Positions 1 through 5,641 of a stretch of DNA of 5,641 bases are shown here, piece after piece. The translations under genes and the position numbers were made by a program. The notes under the pieces were generated by a model, which was not told the DNA's origin, did not search any database, and saw nothing but the letters and a program-made list of their open reading frames with translations. The DNA comes from Rhodoferax sp. (GTDB taxonomy: Bacteria > Pseudomonadota > Gammaproteobacteria > Burkholderiales > Burkholderiaceae_C): positions 1 through 5,641 of the forward strand of contig JAEMRG010000137.1 of the NCBI GenBank assembly GCA_016463455.1, given 5' to 3'. Each line of letters opens with the position of its first letter. Within the stretch, counting starts at the first letter, position 1.

Positions 1-672
1 CCGCGTGCGCGCGATGTGCTCGGCCAAGTGACCAAAGCCGATTTATCCAATGCCGCTTTCCCCTGGCTCACTGCGCAGCATATCGAAACCGTAGCAGGCC
101 GTTGCCTGGCTATGCGCGTCAACTATGTGGGCGAATTAGGCTGGGAGTTGCATGCACCGGTAGCCCAACTACCCACCTTGTACGCCGCCATCTGGACAGC
201 GGGCACGGCCCATGACATTCGTGACTTTGGCCTCTATGCCATGGACAGTTTGCGCGTGGACAAGTGCTACCGTGGCTGGAAGAGCGACCTAGAAAGCGGC
301 TACACGCCACTCGAGGCTTCACTAGACCGTTTTGTGGATGTGAACAAGGCCGACTTTATTGGCAAAGCTGCGCTGGTAGCCGAACATGCACGTGGCGCAG
401 CGCAACGTTTTGTGCCGCTGATTTTTGACGAGGACGGCGATGCCGAGAGCCCGTATTGCGCGCAAGTTTTTGATGGCGAGAACAACGTCGGGCTGACCAC
501 CTCGGGCGTATGGAGCCATACCTTAAAGAAGAGCGTGGCCTTGGCCTATGTCAAAGCCGACAAGGCGACGCCCGGCACCAAGCTGCAAGTCAACGTACTG
601 GGCACGATGCGCAACGCCACCGTGCACGCCGAGCCTTTGTACGACCCGAAAAATGAAAAACTGCGCGCCTAA
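1..672 (+). CDS. C-terminal part of a dimethylglycine/sarcosine dehydrogenase-like FAD oxidoreductase (GcvT-type folate-binding domains), 5' truncated
   Basis: The reading frame is open from base 1 (first codons read PRARDVLGQV) to a TAA stop, so the 223 visible residues are the end of a longer protein. They match the aminomethyltransferase (GCV_T, then GCV_T_C) module. The YVGELGWELH motif lies at about residues 42-51. The block FGLYAMDSLRVDKCYRGW, then TPLEASLDRFVDVNKADFIGK, is characteristic of dimethylglycine and sarcosine dehydrogenases rather than of stand-alone glycine-cleavage T protein. In that family an N-terminal FAD amine oxidase demethylates the substrate and the C-terminal domain passes the one-carbon unit to tetrahydrofolate. 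The FAD part would lie upstream and is not seen, so a separate GcvT-like subunit cannot be excluded. The methyltransferase gene follows 72 bp later on the same strand, suggesting co-transcription for methylated-amine catabolism. The family is well supported; the substrate is not. Confidence 0.85.
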   Translation, partial: PRARDVLGQVTKADLSNAAFPWLTAQHIETVAGRCLAMRVNYVGELGWELHAPVAQLPTLYAAIWTAGTAHDIRDFGLYAMDSLRVDKCYRGWKSDLESGYTPLEASLDRFVDVNKADFIGKAALVAEHARGAAQRFVPLIFDEDGDAESPYCAQVFDGENNVGLTTSGVWSHTLKKSVALAYVKADKATPGTKLQVNVLGTMRNATVHAEPLYDPKNEKLRA

Positions 673-734
673 ACCGCGCCAGGCCCGAGCCGTATTCGCT
701 AAACACTGATCGACCGAATCACAGACATTTAACT

Positions 735-738
735 GAGG
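735..738 (+). promoter_or_regulatory. Ribosome binding site of the MttB-like gene
   Basis: GAGG lies six bases before the ATG at 745. It supports that start and a 522-residue product that includes the basic N-terminal extension. Confidence 0.7.
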
Positions 739-744
739 TACCCC

Positions 745-2313
745 ATGAGCGCAATTCTTGAAAAAACCAACCCCCGTGGCGGCGCACGCGATGCCCGCCG
801 CGCTGCCCGCTCTGCGCCTCTGCCCGACAGCTTGCGCCCGGTGCGCCCTGGCATGAATGGCGGCGCTTATAAAGCCTTAAGCGATGCCGATGTGGTCAAA
901 ATCCATAACGCCGCTTTAGACGCACTCGAAAACATCGGCCTGGCCGATGCGCCTGAAAGCGGGATCGAGCTGATGACCAAAGCCGGTGCCAAGCTCACTG
1001 ACACGGGCCGCCTGCTGTTCCCGCGTGCCCTGATTGAAGACACTGTGGCCAATGCTGCACGCCACTTTGTGCTGCACGGGCAAGACCCCAAGCACGATAT
1101 GGAGCCCTGGGGCAGCAGGGTGTACTTCGGCACCGCTGGCGCTGCCGTCAGCATGGTGGACCCCTATACCGGCAACTACCGCGACTCCACGACCCAAGAC
1201 CTGTACAACATCGCCCGCGTGGTGGACACGCTGGAGCACATCCACTTTTTCCAGCGCTCGGTGGTCTGCCGCGATTTGGACTTGCCGCGTGAGATGGATT
1301 TCAACACCACCTATGCCAGCGTCAGCGGCACTACCAAACACGTGGGCTCAAGCTGGGTATCGCCGGAGCATCTGGAAGAAACACTCAAGATGCTGCACAT
1401 CATCGCCGGCGGCGAAGACAAGTGGCGTGCGCGCCCCTTTGTCAGCCAGTCCAACTGCTTTGTCGTGCCGCCCATGAAGTTTGCCTACGACGCTTGTAAA
1501 TGCTTGGAAGTGGCCGTGCGCGGCGGTATGCCGGTGTTGCTGTTGTCCGCTGGTCAAGCCGGTGCCACCGCACCCGCCTCCTTGGCCACCGCGCTGGTGC
1601 AAGAAACCGCCGAATGCCTGGCCGGCTTGGTGTACGTCAATGCGGTCAAGCCCAAAGCGCCGGCCATGTTCGGCACCTGGTGTTTTGTATCGGACCTGCG
1701 TACCGGCGCGATGTCGGGTGGCAGCCCCGAACAAGCGCTGCTGTCCGCGGCCAGTGCGCAAATGGCGCGCTACTACGACCTGACAGGCGCCACCGCCTCG
1801 GGCATGTGCGACTCCAAACTGCCCGACGCCCAAGCCGGTTTTGAAAAGGCCTACAACCACGCGTTGGTGGGTAATGCCGGTGCCAATCTGATTTATGAAT
1901 CCGCCGGCATGCTGGCCAGTCTCTTGGGCTTTTCGCTGGAAAGCCTGCTCATCGACAACGACATCATCGGCGCCGTGCAGCGCACGATTCGTGGCATTGA
2001 GGTCAACGACGAAACCCTGTCGCTCGACACCATTCGCGATGTGTGCCTGAACGGCCCCGGCCATTACCTGGGTGCACCGCAGACTTTGCAACTGATGCAA
2101 AAAGACTATCTGTACCCGCAAGTGGCCAACCGTGCCAGCCCCAACCAGTGGAACGAAGCAGGCCGCCCGACGATTGTGGAAACCGCGTCTAAAAAACTGC
2201 AAGTCATCCTCGATGGCCACTTCCCCTCGCATATTTCACCCGAGATGGACGCGCAGATCCGTGCCGAGTTCCCGGTGAAGCTGGCGCGCGAAGGCATGTT
2301 GCCTAAGCACTAA
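745..2313 (+). CDS. Trimethylamine methyltransferase (MttB) superfamily protein, non-pyrrolysine type
   Basis: This complete 522-residue protein belongs to the MTTB family, whose characterised members move a methyl group from a methylated amine (trimethylamine, glycine betaine, proline betaine, carnitine) to a corrinoid protein. Residues 1-40 are a basic, Arg/Ala-rich extension (RGGARDARRAAR) followed by LRPVRPGMNGG. The conserved core begins at YKALSDADV. Family-like blocks include FGTAGAAVSMVDPYTG (128-143), SDLRTGAMSGGSPEQALL (316-333), and CDSKLPDAQAGFEKA (355-369), near where archaeal MttB carries pyrrolysine. The frame contains no TAG, so this is a Pyl-free member like MtgB. Neither a corrinoid protein nor a corrinoid reductase gene follows. 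The upstream GcvT-domain gene hints that the C1 unit ends on tetrahydrofolate. The protein is probably cytoplasmic, with no signal peptide or membrane segment. The substrate is unknown; calling it trimethylamine methyltransferase would over-read the family name. Confidence 0.88.
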   Translation: MSAILEKTNPRGGARDARRAARSAPLPDSLRPVRPGMNGGAYKALSDADVVKIHNAALDALENIGLADAPESGIELMTKAGAKLTDTGRLLFPRALIEDTVANAARHFVLHGQDPKHDMEPWGSRVYFGTAGAAVSMVDPYTGNYRDSTTQDLYNIARVVDTLEHIHFFQRSVVCRDLDLPREMDFNTTYASVSGTTKHVGSSWVSPEHLEETLKMLHIIAGGEDKWRARPFVSQSNCFVVPPMKFAYDACKCLEVAVRGGMPVLLLSAGQAGATAPASLATALVQETAECLAGLVYVNAVKPKAPAMFGTWCFVSDLRTGAMSGGSPEQALLSAASAQMARYYDLTGATASGMCDSKLPDAQAGFEKAYNHALVGNAGANLIYESAGMLASLLGFSLESLLIDNDIIGAVQRTIRGIEVNDETLSLDTIRDVCLNGPGHYLGAPQTLQLMQKDYLYPQVANRASPNQWNEAGRPTIVETASKKLQVILDGHFPSHISPEMDAQIRAEFPVKLAREGMLPKH

Positions 2314-2353
2314 GGCTTAGCCGGCAGTTAGCCGACGTTTGTGGGCATCTACC

Positions 2354-2369
2354 GCAGGCGGGCGCCTGC
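2354..2369. terminator. Possible terminator hairpin after the MttB-like gene
   Basis: GCAGGC and GCCTGC form a perfect 6-bp stem around a GGGC loop, 40 bases past the methyltransferase stop codon. There is no T tract on either side, so it is not a canonical intrinsic terminator. Its position between convergent genes is the main argument. Confidence 0.25.
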
Positions 2370-2458
2370 TAAACCGGCCGCAGTCGCGCAACGCAGTGCG
2401 TGCCGCGCAGCAAGGCTTCGCGCGCGGTGGAAACCGAATGCGAACCGAGCACTAGGGA

Positions 2459-2471
2459 GGCCGGTGCGGCC
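2459..2471 (-). terminator. Possible hairpin just after the small membrane protein gene
   Basis: On the minus strand GGCCG-CAC-CGGCC forms a 5-bp GC-only stem with a 3-base loop, beginning one base after the TGA stop of the small gene. No T run follows, so its role in termination is only a guess. Confidence 0.22.
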
Positions 2472-2472
2472 A

Positions 2473-2601
2473 TCAGCCCGGGCCATCCTGCGCGTCGCGC
2501 GTATCGCGTGCAAGCCAGCCGCGCCGGTAGCCCGCGCGATAGCCCAGCCATCCGCCACCAGCGGCGGCCAGAATAATCAAAATCACAATTGCTGGAACCA
2601 C
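2473..2601 (-). CDS. Small single-pass membrane protein, 42 residues, function unknown
   Basis: Starting from GTG at 2601, the product reads MVPAIVILIILAAAGGGWLG, then YRAGYRRGWLARDTRDAQDG, then PG. An AAGGA ribosome binding site ends eight bases upstream, which favours this start over in-frame codons further up, whose added residues look like noise. Residues 2-20 form a hydrophobic, Gly-rich membrane helix. The rest is a short Arg-rich, then acidic, tail, so by the positive-inside rule the C terminus is likely cytoplasmic. The spaced glycines (GGGWLGYRAGYRRG) could support helix packing. I do not recognise a named family. The gene lies 108 bases past the stop of the transporter on the same strand, so it may be a late operon member or have its own promoter. 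The short length is the main doubt. Confidence 0.55.
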   Translation of the reverse strand: MVPAIVILIILAAAGGGWLGYRAGYRRGWLARDTRDAQDGPG

Positions 2602-2608
2602 AGTTTTT

Positions 2609-2613
2609 TCCTT
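2609..2613 (-). promoter_or_regulatory. Ribosome binding site of the small membrane protein gene
   Basis: AAGGA on the minus strand sits at good spacing before the GTG at 2601 and is followed by an A run and ACT. It is the key evidence that the short frame is translated and that GTG is its start. Confidence 0.5.
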
Positions 2614-2650
2614 ATTGCGTATGCATGGCCTGCGACATCGCCTTCGCCCC

Positions 2651-2656
2651 AATATA
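2651..2656 (-). promoter_or_regulatory. Possible -10 element for the small membrane protein gene
   Basis: TATATT on the minus strand lies about 50 bases before the GTG start, in an AT-richer patch between the transporter stop and the small gene. No good -35 element is found at 16-18 bases, so this is only a candidate. Confidence 0.2.
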
Positions 2657-2709
2657 CCGCTATTACCAAAAAGCATTATTCCGCCAGCCAGGCCGGCAAC
2701 TGGCCGGGC

Positions 2710-3906
2710 TCAGCCTGCAGCCTGGGTTGAGGCCAGCGCCCGCGCCTGACGTATGCTGCTCTGGCCGGGCAGCCACAGCACGGCCAGCACACCGGTGGCC
2801 GCAATGCCGGCCATCACGGTCATCAAGGTATCAAAGCCCGCGGCTTTGACCAAAGGCCCCAGCAAATACACGGCCATGGAGCTAATGCCAAAGGAAATGG
2901 CAATGCGGGTGCCGCTGACGCGCGAGCGCATGGAGTCGTCGATATAGCGGACCACCATGGCATCGCTAAACGGTATGGCGGCAAACACCATCACCATATA
3001 GGCGATAGCGGCCAGATACCAATACCAACCAGTGGTTTGCGACGCCACAGCAAAAGCCAGGCACTGGACTATCAATACGCCGACAAACAAGGGCTTGACC
3101 GCCACCCGGTCCAACAAGCGGCCAACCACCAGTTGCGCCAGTGATCCGATGGCATAGACCGCCGCCAGCAACAGGCCCAATGTGGATGGGTCGCTGACCA
3201 AACCTTGTAATCGATCGGCCAGTAATTGCGCGTTGCCATTGGTCGTGAAGTTGAACAATAAGCTGGTCGTCGTTGCGGTAATCACCATAACCAAAAATGT
3301 GCGCAGCACCAGGCTCTTGGGCATTTGCACGCTGGCAGCGTGGCTGCGCGCCGGGGTGGTCGATTCCGCTGGAGCTTGCCAGGCAAACAGCAGTCCCAAG
3401 CCCATGCACACCACCGCAGGCACTACAAAGGCCACGCGCCAGCCGAAATGCTCCACCAGAAAACCGGTGGACAAAGCCGCCGCCGCGATACCCAGATTGC
3501 CCGCCAGCCCATTCACACCAATAGTCCAGCCGGGACGCACCGCGCTTTGCACCAGCATGGGAATGCCCACTGGATGGTAAATCGAAGAAAAAGCGCCCAA
3601 GACCACCAAAGCGATGGCCATCTCCATGGGGGTACGGGTGCAAGCCACCGCCAGCGCGGACGCGCCCATGCCGAAAAAAAACACCAACATCATGCGACGC
3701 CGACCCCATAAATCGCCCAAGCGACCTGAGGGCACCGAGCCCAGGCCAAACAGCACAAACGCGCCGGTGGTGTAGGGCATCATGTCTTCCCAGCGCGCCA
3801 GGCCAAAGTCTTGGGCAATCGCGCCCACGGCAGCAGCAAAAATCAGCAAAAACAAGTGGTCTAGCGCATGGGCCAGATTCAGCAGGATTTGCGTGGTGCG
3901 GTTCAT
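2710..3906 (-). CDS. Major facilitator superfamily transporter, fosmidomycin-resistance (Fsr)-like
   Basis: This complete 398-residue inner-membrane protein has about twelve hydrophobic segments, the usual MFS length. The first helix starts near residue 7 (ILLNLAHALDHLFLLIFAAA). The loop 2-3 signature (motif A) is GRLGDLWGRRRM at 61-72, with a weaker counterpart VGRLLDRVAVKPLF (261-274) in the second half. SSIYHPVGIPML (107-118), with the HPxG motif, and the N-terminal HALDH resemble the Fsr-type drug-export branch. A hydrophilic stretch at about 178-198 forms the central loop between the two six-helix halves. The substrate cannot be inferred, and export is suggested only by family. The start is the ATG at 3906; it has no clear ribosome binding site, but the next helix begins right after it, so a later start is unlikely. 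The gene is divergent from the molybdoenzyme gene with 126 bases between them. Confidence 0.88.
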   Translation of the reverse strand: MNRTTQILLNLAHALDHLFLLIFAAAVGAIAQDFGLARWEDMMPYTTGAFVLFGLGSVPSGRLGDLWGRRRMMLVFFFGMGASALAVACTRTPMEMAIALVVLGAFSSIYHPVGIPMLVQSAVRPGWTIGVNGLAGNLGIAAAALSTGFLVEHFGWRVAFVVPAVVCMGLGLLFAWQAPAESTTPARSHAASVQMPKSLVLRTFLVMVITATTTSLLFNFTTNGNAQLLADRLQGLVSDPSTLGLLLAAVYAIGSLAQLVVGRLLDRVAVKPLFVGVLIVQCLAFAVASQTTGWYWYLAAIAYMVMVFAAIPFSDAMVVRYIDDSMRSRVSGTRIAISFGISSMAVYLLGPLVKAAGFDTLMTVMAGIAATGVLAVLWLPGQSSIRQARALASTQAAG

Positions 3907-4032
3907 CGGGCCATTCTAGGGGTCGTGGTTCTTTGCCAGGCCTGCCGGCCCAGCGCTACTTTTGTCGCCTACTGGACGCTGCGGCGCATGCGCTTACCCC
4001 GACAATTGCGTGCAACACCAAAGGCCGCCACC
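3907..4032. promoter_or_regulatory. Divergent intergenic region, presumably holding promoters for the transporter and molybdoenzyme genes
   Basis: The two flanking genes point away from each other, so both promoters should lie within these 126 bases. I find no convincing -35/-10 pair on either strand. The region contains a perfect palindrome, GCGCATGCGC (3984-3993), and an 8-bp one, CAGGCCTG (3937-3944). Either could be an operator for a dimeric regulator, but a single copy in GC-rich DNA is weak evidence. Confidence 0.35.
4020..4024 (+). promoter_or_regulatory. Weak ribosome binding site of the molybdoenzyme gene
   Basis: AAAGG lies eight bases before the ATG at 4033. It supports this start, which places the first cluster cysteine at residue 16, as is normal for the family. 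Confidence 0.4.
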
Positions 4033-5641
4033 ATGACGCAATCGACATCTGCACCCGAACAAAGCCATTACCGCATTTGCCCTTTGTGCGAGGCCTGTTG
4101 CGGCCTGGAAGTACGCACCCAAGGCGAGCAAGTTATCAGCATACGCGGCGCACAGCAGGATGTGTTTAGCCATGGCTATATCTGCCCTAAAGGCGTATCG
4201 CTCAAAGACCTGCATCAAGACCCGGACCGCTTGCGCACCCCGCTGATCAAACGCGACGGCAAATTTATGGAGGTGACTTGGGAAGAAGCATTTACCGAAA
4301 TACACAAACGTTTGCCGCCACTGATCGCGGCCCATGGTGCTGACACGGTAGGCTGTATCGTGGGCAACCCGGTGGCGCACAAGATCGGGCTCTTGGCCTA
4401 CTTTCCGCGTCTGGTACGTGCCATCGGCACACGCAATATTTTTTCTGCGTCCTCGCTAGACCAGATACCCAAGCAGCTCAGCAGCGGCTTGATGTTTGGC
4501 GATTGGAATGCGGTAGCGGTGCCCGATATCGAGCGCAGCGACTTCCTGCTGATTTTGGGCGCCAACCCCGTGGTGAGCAACGGCAGCCTGTGGACCGTGC
4601 CCGATTACCGAGGCAAAGCGCGCGCGATGCGCGAGCGCGGCGGGCGCATCGTGGTGGTCGACCCGCGCCGCACCGAAACAGCAGCGCAGGCGGACTTGCA
4701 CTTGCCTATCCAACCCGGAGGCGATGCCTTCTTTTTATTGGGTCTGGTGCACACCTTGTTTGCAGAAAACCTGCTGCGACTAGGCCACCTGGAGCCCTAT
4801 CTTGCGGGCCTCGATGCCTTGCGTGCGGCCGTGCGCGACTTCAGCCCCGAACGCATGGCACCCGCCTGCGGCATCGCTGCGGCAAGCCAACGCAAGCTTG
4901 CACGCGAACTGGCGCAGGCCGAGCGCGCCGTGGTCTATGGCCGCATAGGCACTTGCACCCAGCGGTTTGGCACGGTGAATAGCTGGTTGGTCGATGTGCT
5001 CAATGTCCTGACGGGCAACCTGGACCGTGAAGGTGGCGCCATGTTTACCAAAGCGGCGGCCTTTGCGGTCAATACCAGCGGCACGCCGGGCCAAGGGCGC
5101 GGCGTGATTACCGGCAGACGCTACAGCCGCGTATCGCAAGCGCCCGAAGTGTTTGGCGAATTTCCCATCACCTGTCTGGCCGAAGAAATTGAAACGCCCG
5201 GCCCTGGCCAGATCAAGGCCTTGATTTGCATAGGCTCCAACCCGGTGCTTTCCACGCCCCAGGGGCCGCGCATCGCCAAGGCGCTGGCGTCTTTGTCTTT
5301 CATGCTGAGTTTGGACATTTACCTGAACGAAACCAGCCGCCATGCCGACGTCATCCTGCCGGGCCTCTCGCCGCTGGAGGATGTGCATTACGACATCGCC
5401 TTCCCGCAATTTTCTTACCGCAACCATGCGCGCTTTTGCGGGGCCGTATTCCCCAAGCCTGCGGGCTTTCCTGAGGAATGGCAAACCCTGCTGCACCTGG
5501 CCAACATCATCCAGGGCCATCCCGACGCGCCGCTGGCCGGCCCGGAACAGGGTCCCGAAGCGCTGATCGACCAGGCCCTGCGCGCAGGGCCCTATGGGCT
5601 GACGCTGGAGCAGGTGAAGGCCGCGCCGGGTGGCATCGACT
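4033..5641 (+). CDS. Molybdopterin oxidoreductase (formate dehydrogenase/BisC-like, DMSO reductase superfamily), 3' truncated at window edge
   Basis: The frame opens at ATG 4033 and stays open to the window end, giving 536 residues without a stop. Family members are usually 650-800 residues, so the C-terminal part is missing. C16-x2-C19-x3-C23-x27-C51 (CPLCEACC at 16-23, CPKG at 51-54) forms the N-terminal [4Fe-4S] site, and K53 matches the conserved Lys between cluster and cofactor. Molybdopterin-guanine-dinucleotide contacts are suggested by LGANP (175-179), VVVDPRRT (207-214), YGRIGTCTQ (302-310), VLTGNLDREGGAMF (325-338), IGSNPVLS (400-407), and DIYLNETSRHADVILPG (428-444). Where formate dehydrogenases have Sec/Cys followed by HGP, this protein reads D143-Q-I-P, so a formate-oxidising role is doubtful. 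There is no Tat signal, so it is probably cytoplasmic. The substrate and electron partner are unknown, and no partner subunit is visible. Confidence 0.9.
   Translation, partial: MTQSTSAPEQSHYRICPLCEACCGLEVRTQGEQVISIRGAQQDVFSHGYICPKGVSLKDLHQDPDRLRTPLIKRDGKFMEVTWEEAFTEIHKRLPPLIAAHGADTVGCIVGNPVAHKIGLLAYFPRLVRAIGTRNIFSASSLDQIPKQLSSGLMFGDWNAVAVPDIERSDFLLILGANPVVSNGSLWTVPDYRGKARAMRERGGRIVVVDPRRTETAAQADLHLPIQPGGDAFFLLGLVHTLFAENLLRLGHLEPYLAGLDALRAAVRDFSPERMAPACGIAAASQRKLARELAQAERAVVYGRIGTCTQRFGTVNSWLVDVLNVLTGNLDREGGAMFTKAAAFAVNTSGTPGQGRGVITGRRYSRVSQAPEVFGEFPITCLAEEIETPGPGQIKALICIGSNPVLSTPQGPRIAKALASLSFMLSLDIYLNETSRHADVILPGLSPLEDVHYDIAFPQFSYRNHARFCGAVFPKPAGFPEEWQTLLHLANIIQGHPDAPLAGPEQGPEALIDQALRAGPYGLTLEQVKAAPGGID

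Larger units (their letters stand above)
2314..2472. other. Non-coding stretch between convergent genes
   Basis: I see no convincing gene in these 159 bases. Frames open here have Arg/Ala-rich, low-complexity translations typical of GC-rich non-coding DNA. The stretch holds two GC-rich hairpins, listed separately, and a short direct repeat TTAGCCG (2317-2323 and 2328-2334). It separates the plus-strand methyltransferase gene from the minus-strand small membrane protein gene, so transcription should end here from both sides. Confidence 0.5.

Noticed and set aside
1348..2232. Long minus-strand open frame (294 codons) opposite the MttB-like gene
   Set aside because: It lies wholly antisense to a well-supported gene; its His/Gly/Arg-rich translation shows no family, as is usual for GC-rich antisense frames.
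2303..2320. CTAAGC/GCTTAG inverted repeat overlapping the MttB-like stop codon
   Set aside because: Only a 6-bp AT-containing stem with no following T run, and it includes the last codons of the gene; too weak to call a terminator.
2317..2334. Direct repeat TTAGCCG, two copies 11 bases apart
   Set aside because: Two short copies are expected by chance and are not linked to any mobile element or attachment site.
2341..2730. Plus-strand frame of 129 codons across the convergent intergenic region
   Set aside because: No ribosome binding site, Arg/Ala-rich start and low-complexity content; it overlaps the transporter end and the better-supported small gene on the opposite strand.
2966..3709. 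247-codon minus-strand frame overlapping the transporter in another frame
   Set aside because: The translation is Gly/Arg/His-rich without membrane helices or motifs, while the overlapping frame encodes a clear MFS protein.
4780..5520. 246-codon minus-strand frame opposite the molybdoenzyme gene
   Set aside because: It is antisense to a frame with many conserved molybdopterin-family motifs, and its own translation is unrecognisable.
4033..5641. Naming the molybdoenzyme a formate dehydrogenase
   Set aside because: The Sec/Cys-His pair expected for formate oxidation is not seen; the aligned residues are Asp-Gln.
1..5641. Search for a CRISPR array, insertion sequence, RNA gene, riboswitch or phage element
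   Set aside because: No regularly spaced repeats, transposase or integrase motifs, terminal inverted repeats or tRNA-like folds were seen by eye.

Overview
The window looks like ordinary chromosomal DNA from a moderately GC-rich proteobacterium. A betaproteobacterium of the Burkholderiales, perhaps Comamonadaceae-like, fits the codon use and the style of the proteins, but this is an impression and no marker gene is present. There are no rRNA, tRNA, CRISPR, transposase or phage genes.

Left part (1-2313, plus strand): the 3' end of a dimethylglycine/sarcosine-dehydrogenase-type protein, of which only the C-terminal GcvT-like (aminomethyltransferase) domains are visible, is followed 72 bp later by a complete MttB-superfamily methyltransferase gene without an amber codon. 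The pair is probably one operon for demethylating a methylated or quaternary amine, with the methyl or methylene group passed to tetrahydrofolate. The substrate cannot be read from the sequence, and no corrinoid carrier protein lies in the window.

Middle part (2314-3906): a non-coding stretch with a few GC-rich hairpins (2314-2472), then two minus-strand genes. These are a short gene for a 42-residue single-pass membrane protein (GTG start, 2473-2601) and, upstream of it in transcription, a complete 398-residue major facilitator transporter resembling the fosmidomycin-resistance (Fsr) branch. They converge on the methyltransferase gene.

Right part (3907-5641): a 126-bp divergent intergenic region holds a perfect 10-bp palindrome. 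It separates the transporter from a plus-strand molybdopterin oxidoreductase gene that runs off the window edge (536 codons visible). That protein has a complete N-terminal [4Fe-4S] motif, but an aspartate appears to occupy the place where formate dehydrogenases carry Sec or Cys. It is therefore best described as an Fdh/BisC-like molybdoenzyme of unknown substrate. A functional link between the left operon and the molybdoenzyme/transporter pair is not shown by the sequence.
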